A stretch of 64,000 nt of DNA from CATOSK01 sp963665735 (GTDB taxonomy: Bacteria > Chloroflexota > Dehalococcoidia > Lucifugimonadales > UBA3495). Where the stretch lies: NCBI GenBank assembly GCA_963665735.1, contig OY762444.1, positions 3,596,001 to 3,660,000 of the forward strand, in the 5' to 3' direction. This document shows, in pieces, positions 1-8,819 of the stretch (its first letter is position 1; every line of letters begins with the position of its first letter). The notes under the pieces are model-generated. The model did no database searches, was not told the DNA's origin, and worked only from the letters and a program-made list of their open reading frames with translations. The translations under genes and the position numbers were made by a program.

Positions 1-5
1 TTGGC

Positions 6-401
6 GTGACGCTGATAGATACATCGGCTTGGGTCGAGTTCCTGCGCGATACGGGGTCATTGGTCTGTGTCCAGGTTGAGGAACTGCTAGCTCAGGAAAT
101 CTACACCTGCGGCCCGGTGCGTATGGAGGTTCTGGCCGGAGCCCGGGACGAGTCCCATCTTGGGAGTCTTAATCGCCTGCTTGGGAGAGCAACGGTCATA
201 CCCACTCTGCCGGCGGACTACGATAATGCGGCTGCTATCTATCGCCTTTGTCGGCGGGAAGGCGAGACCGTTCGCAAACTGGTGGACTGCCTGATTGCCT
301 CCATAGCGATAAGGTCCGGTATCCCCATACTGCATAGGGACGCAGATTTCGACGCGCTGGCCCGGCACACCGGGCTAAGCGTGTTCCGGGATGATGAATG
401 A
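6..401 (+). CDS. VapC-like PIN-domain ribonuclease toxin
   Basis: A 131-residue single PIN domain, the usual length for VapC toxins, which cleave RNA using a Mg2+ site of clustered acidic residues. Those residues are visible as D5 in the opening LIDTSAW motif, E41, D94 and D112/D114. The start is GTG at 6; the frame is open to the window edge, so a slightly earlier start cannot be excluded. A VapB-type antitoxin would be expected just upstream, outside the window. The stop overlaps the next gene by four bases (ATGA), so the two are probably translationally coupled, which is unusual for a toxin and an amidohydrolase. The family is clear; the RNA target cannot be read from sequence. Confidence 0.85.
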   Translation: MTLIDTSAWVEFLRDTGSLVCVQVEELLAQEIYTCGPVRMEVLAGARDESHLGSLNRLLGRATVIPTLPADYDNAAAIYRLCRREGETVRKLVDCLIASIAIRSGIPILHRDADFDALARHTGLSVFRDDE

Positions 402-2005
402 CAATGCCAACCTACCCTCTCAAAGCCGATACCCTTATCCGCAACGCCAACGTCATCACCATGGACCCCCGCCGTCCCCGGGCCGACGCTGTCGCCGTCC
501 TCAACGGCAAGTTCGTTGCCGTGGGCAGCGCCGCCGAGTTGACCAACCTGGTCGGCCCCAAGACCCGAATCCTTGACCTCACCGGCAAGACCGTGTTGCC
601 CGGCTTTATTGACGCCCATATCCACGTCCTCAACAGCGGCATCCGTCACGTCATGGCCGCCGACTGCGACCTGCCCACCATCGGCCACATCCAAGCCGCT
701 TTGCGGGAACGGGCGGCGGCTACTCCCGCCGGGGAATGGGTGCAGGGTTTCAAGTTCGACGACACCAAGACCGCCGAAAACCGTTTCCTCTTCCGGCAAG
801 ACCTGGACGCCGTAAGCGCCGACCATCCCGTCATGGTGGCCCACCGGGCCGGCCACGTTTACTACCTGAACAGCGTGGCTCTGGCCGCCGCCGGCTACAA
901 CAACGAAACGCCTGACCCGCCCGGCGGACGCCTGGGCCGCAACCCCGACACCGGCGAGCTGGACGGCGTGGTGTACGAGCGAGCCAGCGACCCCATCCGG
1001 TTCGGCCTCATTCCCCCGGAGACGCCGGAGATTCGCCGGGAGGGTCTGCGTACCATCTGCCGGATGCTCAACGCGGCGGGGTTGACCAGCGTTCACGACG
1101 CCCGCGTGCTGGCCGATGAGTTCGCCACCTACCAGGAAGGCCGGGCCGAGGGCGATTTGACCCTGCGGGTCTATGCCCTGTTGTTCTATCCCCACTTTCC
1201 GGCTCTGCGGGAAGCCGGTGTCAAGACGGGTTTCGGAGATGACCTGCTGCGGCTGGGCGGAATCAAGATGGTGGCCGACGGGGCCATCGCCGCCCGCACT
1301 GCCTACCTGTCGGAACCCTACGTCGGCAGCGACTGCGACCACGGCATCCTGGCCATGACCGCCGAAGAAATTGAGGACAACGTGCTGGAAATGCACCGGG
1401 CCGGGTTTCAGGTCTGCATCCACGCCAACGGCGACCTGACCATTGACATGGTTACCCGCGCCTATGAAAAGGCCCAGGCCCGCTTTCCCCGTCCCGACCC
1501 GCGGCACCGGGTAGAACACTGCACCCTGGTCAACCCGGAGATTCTAAACCGGATGCGCGCCCTGGGAAGCATAGCGACGCCCTTTTGCACCTACGTTTAC
1601 CATCACGGGGAGAAGATGCCCTTCTACGGCGAGGAACGGCTGGAGTGGATGTTTGCCCAGCGGTCTTTCCTGGACTACGGCGTGGTTTCCACCGGAGCGA
1701 CCGACTACCCGCCCGGCCCGTTTGAGCCGCTGCTGGGCATCCAAAGCTGCGTCACCCGCACCGACAGCCGGGGCAACGTATGGGGGCCCAGCCAGAAAAT
1801 TTCGGTGGAAGAGGCCCTGTACCTTTACACCCGCGGCGGGGCCTACGCCTCTTTTGATGAGCACGTCAAGGGTTCCATCGAACCTGGCAAGCTGGCCGAT
1901 ATGGTAGTTTTGGGCGACGACCCAACAAGCGTTGACCCCATGACCATCAAGGACATCCCGGTGGAAATGACCATCGTCGGTGGCCAGAGTGTGTTTGGGG
2001 GCTAG
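398..2005 (+). CDS. YtcJ-like amidohydrolase (metal-dependent hydrolase)
   Basis: 535 residues with the layout of the YtcJ/amidohydrolase-3 family: a composite beta domain at both ends around a TIM barrel. Visible features are the metal-binding HxH (H74, H76 in DAHIHVLNS), the family signature around GHVYYLNSVAL, the barrel motif CIHANGD, PRHRVEHC, and STGATDYPPGPF near the C-terminus. Members hydrolyse amides or imines such as formamides; the substrate here cannot be inferred. It overlaps the upstream PIN gene by ATGA and is followed by convergent toxin-antitoxin genes. No signal peptide is seen, so it is probably cytoplasmic. Confidence 0.85.
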   Translation: MTMPTYPLKADTLIRNANVITMDPRRPRADAVAVLNGKFVAVGSAAELTNLVGPKTRILDLTGKTVLPGFIDAHIHVLNSGIRHVMAADCDLPTIGHIQAALRERAAATPAGEWVQGFKFDDTKTAENRFLFRQDLDAVSADHPVMVAHRAGHVYYLNSVALAAAGYNNETPDPPGGRLGRNPDTGELDGVVYERASDPIRFGLIPPETPEIRREGLRTICRMLNAAGLTSVHDARVLADEFATYQEGRAEGDLTLRVYALLFYPHFPALREAGVKTGFGDDLLRLGGIKMVADGAIAARTAYLSEPYVGSDCDHGILAMTAEEIEDNVLEMHRAGFQVCIHANGDLTIDMVTRAYEKAQARFPRPDPRHRVEHCTLVNPEILNRMRALGSIATPFCTYVYHHGEKMPFYGEERLEWMFAQRSFLDYGVVSTGATDYPPGPFEPLLGIQSCVTRTDSRGNVWGPSQKISVEEALYLYTRGGAYASFDEHVKGSIEPGKLADMVVLGDDPTSVDPMTIKDIPVEMTIVGGQSVFGG

Positions 2006-2289
2006 TCCTCCGGCAGTCCACCGGCGTCATCCGTAACAATCTTTTCCAGAACCCATTGCCGGAGCAACTCCCCACAGCCAACTCCTTGGGCCAGGGCGAT
2101 TTTTTCTACCTCTTTTACCTCTTCGGGTCCCAAACACACTCGCAGGGTGGTTCCGGGCTGGAAAACAACTTCGCCGACTTCTTCCAATTCGTCCTGAAAA
2201 TCGGTAAGGTCGTGCGTGTCCCAAAACTCGGCCAGTGGCTTGATGGAGTCGGTTTCCGGAATTCTGGAACGGTTTATCGGTTCTTCCAT
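2002..2289 (-). CDS. BrnA/CopG-type antitoxin
   Basis: A 95-residue protein carrying the CopG-antitoxin signature AEFWDTHDLTDF (about residues 20-31) followed by a ribbon-helix-helix-like segment (LRVCLGPEEVKEVEKIA, then a helix ending LLRQWVLEKI). Such proteins neutralise a partner toxin and repress their own promoter. It lies downstream of the BrnT-like gene and overlaps it by 16 bp, the toxin-first order typical of BrnTA. Its end overlaps the end of the convergent amidohydrolase by four bases. Family call is firm; the exact subfamily is less so. Confidence 0.75.
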   Translation of the reverse strand: MEEPINRSRIPETDSIKPLAEFWDTHDLTDFQDELEEVGEVVFQPGTTLRVCLGPEEVKEVEKIALAQGVGCGELLRQWVLEKIVTDDAGGLPED

Positions 2290-2522
2290 CGGTTATATCT
2301 CTGCCTTTCGCGGCGGGTCATTGGGCGAGCGGTTACCGGGAAAGCTTTACCATCGGGCAACCGAATGATGACACAAAAAAGATGCCTTCCCGATAAAGTT
2401 TGGCCCAAAACATAATAGACTGGGTTCCTGCCGCGGGACCGGGTGCGCTGGATTAAGGGGGAACCAAAGCAGACTTCCTCGACCTCGCTGGGGGTTACCT
2501 GGTGGCGAGCGATGTGGTCCAC
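2274..2522 (-). CDS. BrnT-like ribonuclease toxin, start uncertain
   Basis: From the GTG at 2522 this encodes 82 residues resembling BrnT toxins: HIARHQVTPSEVEEV near the N-terminus and the C-terminal ARPMTRRERQRYNRW block of the family. BrnT folds like RelE-type RNases. The start is odd: ten codons upstream in the same frame encode IYEFVWPWDR, which matches the conserved BrnT N-terminus, but that stretch has no ATG, GTG or TTG before a TAG. An ATT start at 2552 would give 92 residues. Either a non-canonical start is used or the N-terminus has decayed. It is paired with the downstream antitoxin gene. Confidence 0.7.
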   Translation of the reverse strand: MDHIARHQVTPSEVEEVCFGSPLIQRTRSRGRNPVYYVLGQTLSGRHLFCVIIRLPDGKAFPVTARPMTRRERQRYNRWKNR

Positions 2523-2713
2523 CCGGTCCCAGGGCCAAACGAATTCGTAAATCCTTGCCTACCGTTTCTCCCCGGGCCACCCAGGGCCGGTCTATTCCGG
2601 CCAATCCGGTTTTATAATACACTCCCAAAGCGTTCCCATCCATTGACCGGGAAAAACCTTCGCATCGGCCAGGGTGGAACGCTTGCCAATGAAAGACTAG
2701 TCGGCGGTGAATC

Positions 2714-4288
2714 ATGCTTGACCTTATTATCCGCAACGGCCAAATCATTGACGGCAGCGGCAGCCCCGGTTTCTACGGCTCAGTTCTGGTGGAGGGAGAC
2801 CGGGTAGCCCTTCACCGTGGAGACGATTCCCACTTGGAAGCCGCCCGCAGCATAGACGCCGCCGGTTGCGTGGTCTGCCCCGGTTTCGTTGACCTGCATT
2901 CCCACGCCGGGCTGACCATCTTCGGCGAACCCCACCACGACCCCAAGGTGCGCCAGGGCGTCACCACTGAACTTGTCGGCATTGACGGAATCTCCCACGC
3001 GCCCTTCAAGACCCAAGAGGAACTGCACCGCTATATCTGGCTGGACTCCGGTCTGAACGGCTACCCGCCCATGCCCGCCGACTGGCTTACCGTGGCCGAA
3101 CTGCTGACCAAGTACGACAACAGCGTCGCCATCAACATGGCCTACATCCTGGGCAACTCCCCGGTTAGAATTTGGAGCGTCGGCTGGAACGACCGCCCTC
3201 CCACCCCGGCGGAACTGGCGGACATGAAAGCCGTCATCCGCGAGGCGATGGAAGAAGGGGCTTGGGGAATCTCCACCGGCCTGGACTATCCCCCCGGCGC
3301 CTACGCCGATACCGATGAACTGGTGGCGATTTCCGAAACCGCCGCCGCCCTGGGCGGGGTCTATCACACCCACACCCGCGCCAGCCTGCTGTCCCAGGGA
3401 CACCTGGCCCCCTGGCAGGAGGCGACGGAAATTGGCCGCCGCAGCGGAATCCCCGTCCATCTGACTCACTACCGCCAGCCGGCCCAGGGTTTTGGCAGCC
3501 ACCTGGACTTTCTCGGCTTGGTGGACGACTCCCGCGCCGCCGGAATGGACGTTACCTTCGACTGCTATACCTATCCCTACTCCGGCACCACTATCACCAT
3601 CGGCTTGCCCCACTGGGCCAAGGACGGCGGCCCGGAGCGGCTCATGGCCGCCTTGCAAGACGCCGACGACCGGGAACGGATGAAGCGGGAAATTTCCCGC
3701 GACCGTCTTGAAAACAACTGGCTGACCAACTTCACTCAGCCCTACAACAAGCAGTATGACGGCCGGCTGATTACCGACATTGGCGAAATGCGCGGCCAGG
3801 ACCCCGCTGACGCCCTGTTCGACCTGCTGGTTGAGGAAAGCCTGGGGCTGTCCACCGTCGGGCTGGGAACCAACGCCCAGACTTTGCCGGCCTTCGTGTC
3901 CCACCCCTACGGGATGATTGCCAGCGATTCCATCCTCTTCGGCGAGTATCCTAATCCCCGTACCTACGGCTGCTTTCCCATCGTCCTGGCCGAATTTGTC
4001 CGGGCTGAAAAGCAACTGCGGCTGCCCGAAGCCATTCGCAAGATGACCTCCTTCCCGGCGCAACGGTTGGGCATCCCCGACCGGGGCTTGCTGCGCGACG
4101 GCTTCCGGGCTGACATCGTTGTCTTCAACCCCGACACCGTAAAGACCCACGCCACCAGGGAAGACCCCAAGCATTACCCCGTTGGCATTGACTACGTTAT
4201 CGTCAACGGCCAGGTGGTGGTTGACCAGGGCGAAAACACCGGCGCGTTGCCGGGCCGGGCCATCCGTCGCGGCCGGCCTTCAAGTTGA
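2714..4288 (+). CDS. N-acyl-D-amino-acid deacylase-like amidohydrolase
   Basis: 524 residues of the D-aminoacylase/amidohydrolase family, which release D-amino acids from N-acyl derivatives at a metal centre. Supporting motifs are the HxH in VDLHSHAG (H62, H64), GVTTELVGIDGIS (family GVTTxVxGxxG), GISTGLDYPPGAY, HTHTRAS, VHLTHYR, and the C-terminal GFRADIVVFNPDTV beta-domain return. Substrate specificity is uncertain: the usual GNCG after GVTT is GIDG here, so a dihydropyrimidinase- or deacetylase-like activity is possible. It stands alone on the plus strand after the toxin-antitoxin pair. Confidence 0.82.
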   Translation: MLDLIIRNGQIIDGSGSPGFYGSVLVEGDRVALHRGDDSHLEAARSIDAAGCVVCPGFVDLHSHAGLTIFGEPHHDPKVRQGVTTELVGIDGISHAPFKTQEELHRYIWLDSGLNGYPPMPADWLTVAELLTKYDNSVAINMAYILGNSPVRIWSVGWNDRPPTPAELADMKAVIREAMEEGAWGISTGLDYPPGAYADTDELVAISETAAALGGVYHTHTRASLLSQGHLAPWQEATEIGRRSGIPVHLTHYRQPAQGFGSHLDFLGLVDDSRAAGMDVTFDCYTYPYSGTTITIGLPHWAKDGGPERLMAALQDADDRERMKREISRDRLENNWLTNFTQPYNKQYDGRLITDIGEMRGQDPADALFDLLVEESLGLSTVGLGTNAQTLPAFVSHPYGMIASDSILFGEYPNPRTYGCFPIVLAEFVRAEKQLRLPEAIRKMTSFPAQRLGIPDRGLLRDGFRADIVVFNPDTVKTHATREDPKHYPVGIDYVIVNGQVVVDQGENTGALPGRAIRRGRPSS

Positions 4289-4362
4289 TGCGACGCCGCG
4301 GCTACCTTGGCTTATAATGGGTTGCCCCGGACTATCAGCCGGGCCATAAGGAACGCAACTTA

Positions 4363-4854
4363 ATGACCGAACAGTTGAGGGCCTCTCCCCCCCATCGCTA
4401 CGAAGAAATCAGTCGCCGCCTGCTGGAACAGGCCCGGCAGGAACTGGACGCCGGGGACATTCTGCAAGCCTCGGAAAAGATATGGGGCGCCACCGCCCAC
4501 TACCTGAAAGCCGTAGCCCAGGAGAGGGGTTGGAACCACCACGCCCACAACCATCTTCGAGACGTGGCGGGTTACATCGGTTTCGCGCATGACCGGCAGG
4601 ACTTGCGCATCCTTTTCCAGGGCCTGGAGAATATGCACATCAACTATTACGAACACCAAAAGTTAGAAAGCGACGTGCGCGACGAGCTGCACGTAGCAAC
4701 CCGATTTATTGCCGAAATGTCTGAACTCCGGCGGCTGGAAATCCCGGAACGTCAAGACCACCTTTCCCCCAATGAAGCGTCAGACCAGGAACGCCGGCTC
4801 CGCAGTTTGACTACCAAAACCCCTCGCATCCCACGGGGAAGTTTACCGCGATGA
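4363..4854 (+). CDS. PaREP1/HEPN-like helical protein
   Basis: A 163-residue all-helical protein resembling the PaREP1/HEPN superfamily: an AxxxLDAGDILQASEKIWGA-type first helix pair, a hydrophobic core, then MHINYYEHQ. The catalytic HEPN Rx4-6H motif is not obvious, so RNase activity is doubtful. The tail after about residue 125 is charged and probably disordered. A TATAAT lies at 4313-4318, about 45 bp before the ATG, without a clear -35. Three shorter relatives occur at 20850, 35383 and 35766. Function is unknown. Confidence 0.65.
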   Translation: MTEQLRASPPHRYEEISRRLLEQARQELDAGDILQASEKIWGATAHYLKAVAQERGWNHHAHNHLRDVAGYIGFAHDRQDLRILFQGLENMHINYYEHQKLESDVRDELHVATRFIAEMSELRRLEIPERQDHLSPNEASDQERRLRSLTTKTPRIPRGSLPR

Positions 4855-4925
4855 TGAACTGGCCGCCTTGCCCCCGGTCACCCCGGCGTCAACCGACTGA
4901 CGCTCCGACAAAGGCCAGCTGCCCA

Positions 4926-5483
4926 ATGACCCAATATAGTTTCTGCCCCCATTGCGCCGGCCCGCTGGAGCTGCGCGACCGCGGCGGACTGCCCCGGCCA
5001 ACTTGCCCGGCCTGCGGGTTTGTCCACTACCGCAACCCGGCGGTGGGTGTGGCCGTCATCATCCTGTCGGAAGGGCAAGTCCTCTTGGGCCGCCGTTCCA
5101 GAGGCGAGTACCAAGGGCAATGGTGTATCCCCTGCGGCTACGTTGAATGGGGCGAGGACGTTAGGGACGCCGCCCGCCGGGAGTTCCTGGAAGAGACGGG
5201 GCTGGAGGTGGAAGTCGGGCCGATATGCGCCGTCCATTCCAATTTCCACAACCCTCAATCGCTGACCGTCGGAATCTGGTTTTGGGGTCGGGTTAAGGGC
5301 GGAATCCTCCGGGCGGCGGACGACCTGGACGAAGTGCGGTATTTCCCGTTGGACGCTCCGCCTCCGCCCCTGGCCTTCCCTACTGATGCCTTGGTCTGGC
5401 AACAGTTGCGGGATGCCGGCGCGCCCGCCGACTTCATGAATGTTTCCCCGGACTTGTTCCTTGACGCCGGCGCCAACCCATGA
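4926..5483 (+). CDS. Zinc-ribbon Nudix hydrolase
   Basis: 185 residues from the ATG at 4926. An N-terminal zinc ribbon (FCPHCAG and TCPACGF) precedes a Nudix domain with a complete Nudix box: G-x5-E-x7-REFLEETGL in the stretch beginning GYVEWGED. These enzymes hydrolyse nucleoside diphosphates linked to another moiety; the zinc-ribbon subtype resembles NudC-like and ADP-ribose pyrophosphatases. An earlier in-frame ATG at 4851 adds 25 residues of Pro/Arg-rich, non-conserved sequence, so I chose the later start beside the zinc ribbon. Its stop overlaps the next gene by ATGA, implying coupling. Confidence 0.88.
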   Translation: MTQYSFCPHCAGPLELRDRGGLPRPTCPACGFVHYRNPAVGVAVIILSEGQVLLGRRSRGEYQGQWCIPCGYVEWGEDVRDAARREFLEETGLEVEVGPICAVHSNFHNPQSLTVGIWFWGRVKGGILRAADDLDEVRYFPLDAPPPPLAFPTDALVWQQLRDAGAPADFMNVSPDLFLDAGANP

Positions 5484-6241
5484 AACGCGCCTTGATAATC
5501 CAGCACGCCGCCCCCGAACCCTTGGGACGCAACTTTACCGCCGTCCTGGAAACCCACGGTTTCGCTCTGGAAACCTTGCCCCTCTTCCAAGCCGCACCGG
5601 ATTACCGGGAATTTTCCCCGCCGTTCTTGGAGGACCTGGCGCTCATTGTTGCCCTGGGCGGCCCTCTGTCCGCCAACGACCAATTTCCCGCCATCTGCCT
5701 GGAACGGGCTTACCTGGCGCAAGCAATGAATCAGGGAATCCCCGTCCTGGGCATTTGCCTGGGAGCGCAGCTTATGGCAGTCGCCCTGGGCGGCACCGTA
5801 CAGCCCACCGGCGGCTACCAGTTCGGCCTCCGCAAGATTGACGTTACTGCGGAAGGCGACGCCGACCCCGTGTTTGGCCGCATCGCCGTGCCGCTGGTTC
5901 CTACCCTGCATGGCGAATGTTTTTCCATCCCGCCGGGGGCAACCCCGCTGGCCGAAGGGTATATGCTCTGCCGCAACGGGGAGTACCGGAAAATCAACAT
6001 GGCCTTCCGGCATGGCAATTCCTACGGTTTCCAGTTTGAGCCGCACCTGACCCTGGAAGACCTGGCCGTCTGGAACCGGGAACTGTTTGACGATTACCGG
6101 CTGATGGGGGACCGTTTCAACCCCCAGGAAGAGGCCGCCCGCAACCTGCGGGAGTTTGCCAAGTACGCCGATTTCTACCAGTCCCAGATGCTGGAGTTGC
6201 TGACCGCCTTCCTGGAAAACGCCGGCATCGCCGGCCGCTGA
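5480..6241 (+). CDS. Class I glutamine amidotransferase-like protein
   Basis: 253 residues of the GMP-synthase-like class I GATase family, which releases ammonia from glutamine or hydrolyses related amides. The nucleophile elbow GICLGAQL carries C93, and LHGECFSIPPGAT matches the family block. The usual catalytic FHPE-type sequence is altered: it reads FQFEPHLT, with E and H in swapped order, so the His-Glu part of the triad may be displaced or the enzyme may act on a different substrate. The gene overlaps the Nudix gene by four bases. Confidence 0.8.
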   Translation: MKRALIIQHAAPEPLGRNFTAVLETHGFALETLPLFQAAPDYREFSPPFLEDLALIVALGGPLSANDQFPAICLERAYLAQAMNQGIPVLGICLGAQLMAVALGGTVQPTGGYQFGLRKIDVTAEGDADPVFGRIAVPLVPTLHGECFSIPPGATPLAEGYMLCRNGEYRKINMAFRHGNSYGFQFEPHLTLEDLAVWNRELFDDYRLMGDRFNPQEEAARNLREFAKYADFYQSQMLELLTAFLENAGIAGR

Positions 6242-6282
6242 CTCTACCAACCCGTAATACCGCGGCCCGCCGGTAAAGATAA

Positions 6283-6311
6283 TTGACACAGTTTCCCTTG
6301 GATAGTAACCT
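6283..6311 (+). promoter_or_regulatory. Putative sigma-70 promoter for the dienelactone hydrolase gene
   Basis: TTGACA at 6283-6288 and TAACCT at 6306-6311 are separated by 17 bp. The AAGGGAGG Shine-Dalgarno sequence and ATG of the hydrolase follow about 65 bp downstream. The -35 is perfect; the -10 is moderate. Confidence 0.5.
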
Positions 6312-6376
6312 GCTAACGGTGGCCCCAGCCCATGCCAACCCGGGGCGCCGCATAATTCGCAAGGGAGGTAATTTCT

Positions 6377-7162
6377 ATGGCATACAACGGTTTGATTGCC
6401 GAGACCATCAACATGATTGGACACGAAGGCGACCAGATTGACGCTTACCTGGCCCGTCCTTTGGGCGGTGGCCCCTTCCCCGGCGTGGTGCTGATTCACC
6501 ATATGCCCGGCTGGGACGACGCTTCCCGTGAAATGGCCCGCAAGCTGGCTTACAACGGTTACGCCTGCATCTCCCCCAACCTGCACTTCCGCGAAGGTCG
6601 GGGCGACTCGGCGGCCAACAGCGCCAGCGTCCGCGAGGCTGGCGGTATGCCCGACGCCCGCACTATGGGCGACGTGGCCGGCGCTATCAGCGTCCTGCGC
6701 TCCCTGCCCTACCACAACGGCAAGGTGGGCATCATCGGTTTCTGCTCCGGCGGTCGCCAGGTCTATCTGGCCGCCTGCACCCTGGAAGGCATTGACGCCG
6801 CCGTTAACTGCTGGGGCGGCGGAGTGAACCAGGTTCCCGAAGGCGAACTGGAACGCTCCCGGCAGCCCGCGGCCCCGATGGACTACACCGCCGGGCTTAA
6901 CTGCCCCATGCTGGGATTGTTCGGCAACGAAGACGCTCGACCGTCGCCGGCGGATGTGGACGAAATCGAGGCGGAACTCCGGAAGCACGGCAAGAACATC
7001 GAATTTCACCGCTACGACAACGCCGGACACGGCTTCTTCGCTGTTGACCGGCCCAGCTACCGGGTTGAGGCCGCCAACGACGGCTGGGAGAAGGTATTCG
7101 ACTTCTATGGCCGCTACCTGAGCGTCGAAGTCCGCGAACCCGCCGGCGTCGCTGACAACTAA
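6377..7162 (+). CDS. Dienelactone hydrolase family protein
   Basis: 261 residues with an alpha/beta-hydrolase fold. The cysteine nucleophile is C123 in GFCSGG, the acid D186 in GNEDARPS, and the base H218 in YDNAGHGFF, closely matching the canonical Cys-Asp-His triad of dienelactone hydrolase. Members cleave dienelactones in chlorocatechol breakdown or related cyclic esters; the actual substrate is unknown. A strong AAGGGAGG ribosome-binding site precedes the ATG. It is a single gene on the plus strand with its own putative promoter. No signal peptide is seen. Confidence 0.88.
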   Translation: MAYNGLIAETINMIGHEGDQIDAYLARPLGGGPFPGVVLIHHMPGWDDASREMARKLAYNGYACISPNLHFREGRGDSAANSASVREAGGMPDARTMGDVAGAISVLRSLPYHNGKVGIIGFCSGGRQVYLAACTLEGIDAAVNCWGGGVNQVPEGELERSRQPAAPMDYTAGLNCPMLGLFGNEDARPSPADVDEIEAELRKHGKNIEFHRYDNAGHGFFAVDRPSYRVEAANDGWEKVFDFYGRYLSVEVREPAGVADN

Positions 7163-7202
7163 CGCCTTTCAACCCCCGGCTTTCATCATCCAGATGGCGC
7201 CG

Positions 7203-7300
7203 TCGGTAGGGGCGGGTTTCAAACCCGCCCCTACCCGTGAAAGTTCCTTCCCTCCGCGCAACTCAATCCGTCATTCCGGCGAAAGCCGGAATCCGGTCCC
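7203..7300. repeat. Two dispersed palindromic repeats
   Basis: A perfect palindrome built on GTAGGGGCGGG/CCCGCCCCTAC occupies about 7205-7235. A copy of the CATTCCGGCGAAAGCCGGAAT family follows at about 7269-7294. Both families recur through the window and could form hairpins at transcript ends. Confidence 0.8.
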
Positions 7301-7380
7301 TTCCCCCTCGACGGGGGAAGATTGGGATGGCGGTGACAATCCCCCGTTAATTCCCCAAACATCAAATCAAGGCGGTGAAC

Positions 7381-8736
7381 ATGGGCGTTACTGAAGACCT
7401 GGCCCGATACGTCGTTGAAACCCCGTCCGACCGTATCCCCGAATCCATCATCCACGAAGGCAAGCGCTGCCTGATTAACTTCGTAGCCGTGGCCCTCTAC
7501 GCCTCTCGCGATCCGTCTCTGGACATCCTGGTGGATGTGTTTGACCTGGAGGGCGGCAGCGCCAACGCCTCGGTGCTGGGTTCCGGCGTTCGCACCGGAT
7601 TGCAGAACGCGGCCTTGGCCAACGGCTATCTGGGCCACCTGGAAGACTACGACGACACCCACTTTCCCACCGTGATTCATCCCTCGTCGCCAACGCTGCC
7701 GGCCGCGCTGGCCTTGGGGGAGCAACTGGAATCCACCGGGCGGGAAGTCCTGGCGTCCTCGGTCTTGGGTATGGAGCTTTGCTGCCGCATCGGTATGGCG
7801 GTGCATCCCTACCACTACGACGAGGGTTGGCACATTACCGGCACTTGCGGCGTTTTCGGCGCGGCCATCGCCGCCGGCAAGCTGCTGGGGCTGGATTTGG
7901 TGCAGATGACCAACGCTCTGGGCATCGCCGGCACCCAAGCCGCCGGGGTGCGGGAAGTATTCGGCTCCATGACCAAGCCCTTCCATCCTGGTCGTTCCGC
8001 CCAGAGCGGCGTCCTCGCGGCTTTGCTGGCCCAGCGGGGATTCACTTCCACCGACGCCATCCTGGAGGGACGGCGGGGATTTGCGGCGGTCATGTCCGAG
8101 GGCAGCCACCTGGAACGGGTCACCGACGAACTGGGCGAGCGGTGGGAGTTGACCATGAACGGCCTCAAGCCCTACGCCTGCGGGGTGGTCAACCATCCCT
8201 TGATTGACGCGATGGTGGCTCTGCGCGACAACCCGGCAATCTCCCCCGACGCGGTGGCCTCGGTGCAAGCGCGGGTGCATCCCCTGGTGCTGGAACTGGT
8301 TGACCGGCCCAACCCGCGGGTGGGACTGGAGGGCAAGTTTTCCTACCAGCACAGCATGGCGGTGGGACTGCTGGATGGGGCGGCCTTCCCAGCCCAATAC
8401 ACCGACGCCCGGGTGGCAGACCCCCAGGTTGCCCGATTGCGGGACTGCATCCAGGCCACCATAGACGAATCTATGGAAGAGGACGCGGCGGAAGTCGCCA
8501 TCACCTTGCAGGACGGGCAAGCCTTCACTCAACGGGTGGAACACGCCACCGGCGCCCCGGACAACCCCGTGACGGACCGGCAGTTGGACGAAAAGCTGCG
8601 CGCACTAGCCGGCGACGTAATGCCCCCGCCGGAGGTTGAGCAGCTTTTGGCCGCGCTGTGGGCCTTGGATGAGGCGGACGATGTTAACCGGGTAGTCGGG
8701 CTGATGCGGCTGCAAGGGAGGACGGCGAGGGTTTAA
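7381..8736 (+). CDS. MmgE/PrpD family protein
   Basis: 451 residues of the MmgE/PrpD fold, which includes 2-methylcitrate dehydratase and iminodisuccinate epimerase. The family pattern is visible in the first 150 residues (LINFVAVALYASRD, NGYLGHLEDYDDTHF, HPSSPTLPAALALGE), in KPFHPGRSAQSGVLAALLAQRGF and in GLKPYACGVVNHPLIDA. I chose ATG 7381 over an in-frame GTG at 7375 because AAGG at 7369-7372 is correctly spaced only for the ATG. The substrate is not determinable; SAR202-like bacteria carry many such paralogues. Confidence 0.88.
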   Translation: MGVTEDLARYVVETPSDRIPESIIHEGKRCLINFVAVALYASRDPSLDILVDVFDLEGGSANASVLGSGVRTGLQNAALANGYLGHLEDYDDTHFPTVIHPSSPTLPAALALGEQLESTGREVLASSVLGMELCCRIGMAVHPYHYDEGWHITGTCGVFGAAIAAGKLLGLDLVQMTNALGIAGTQAAGVREVFGSMTKPFHPGRSAQSGVLAALLAQRGFTSTDAILEGRRGFAAVMSEGSHLERVTDELGERWELTMNGLKPYACGVVNHPLIDAMVALRDNPAISPDAVASVQARVHPLVLELVDRPNPRVGLEGKFSYQHSMAVGLLDGAAFPAQYTDARVADPQVARLRDCIQATIDESMEEDAAEVAITLQDGQAFTQRVEHATGAPDNPVTDRQLDEKLRALAGDVMPPPEVEQLLAALWALDEADDVNRVVGLMRLQGRTARV

Positions 8737-8819
8737 GCAACCAATCCCAATAGTTTCTTGCCCTTTGGCCGAAGGAACGTCATTCAGCCTTTCGCCGGAA
8801 TGACGACACACCCCCAATA

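Noticed and set aside
2056..2415. Plus-strand 119-codon frame over the toxin-antitoxin pair
   Set aside because: It is antisense to both genes and shows no family features.
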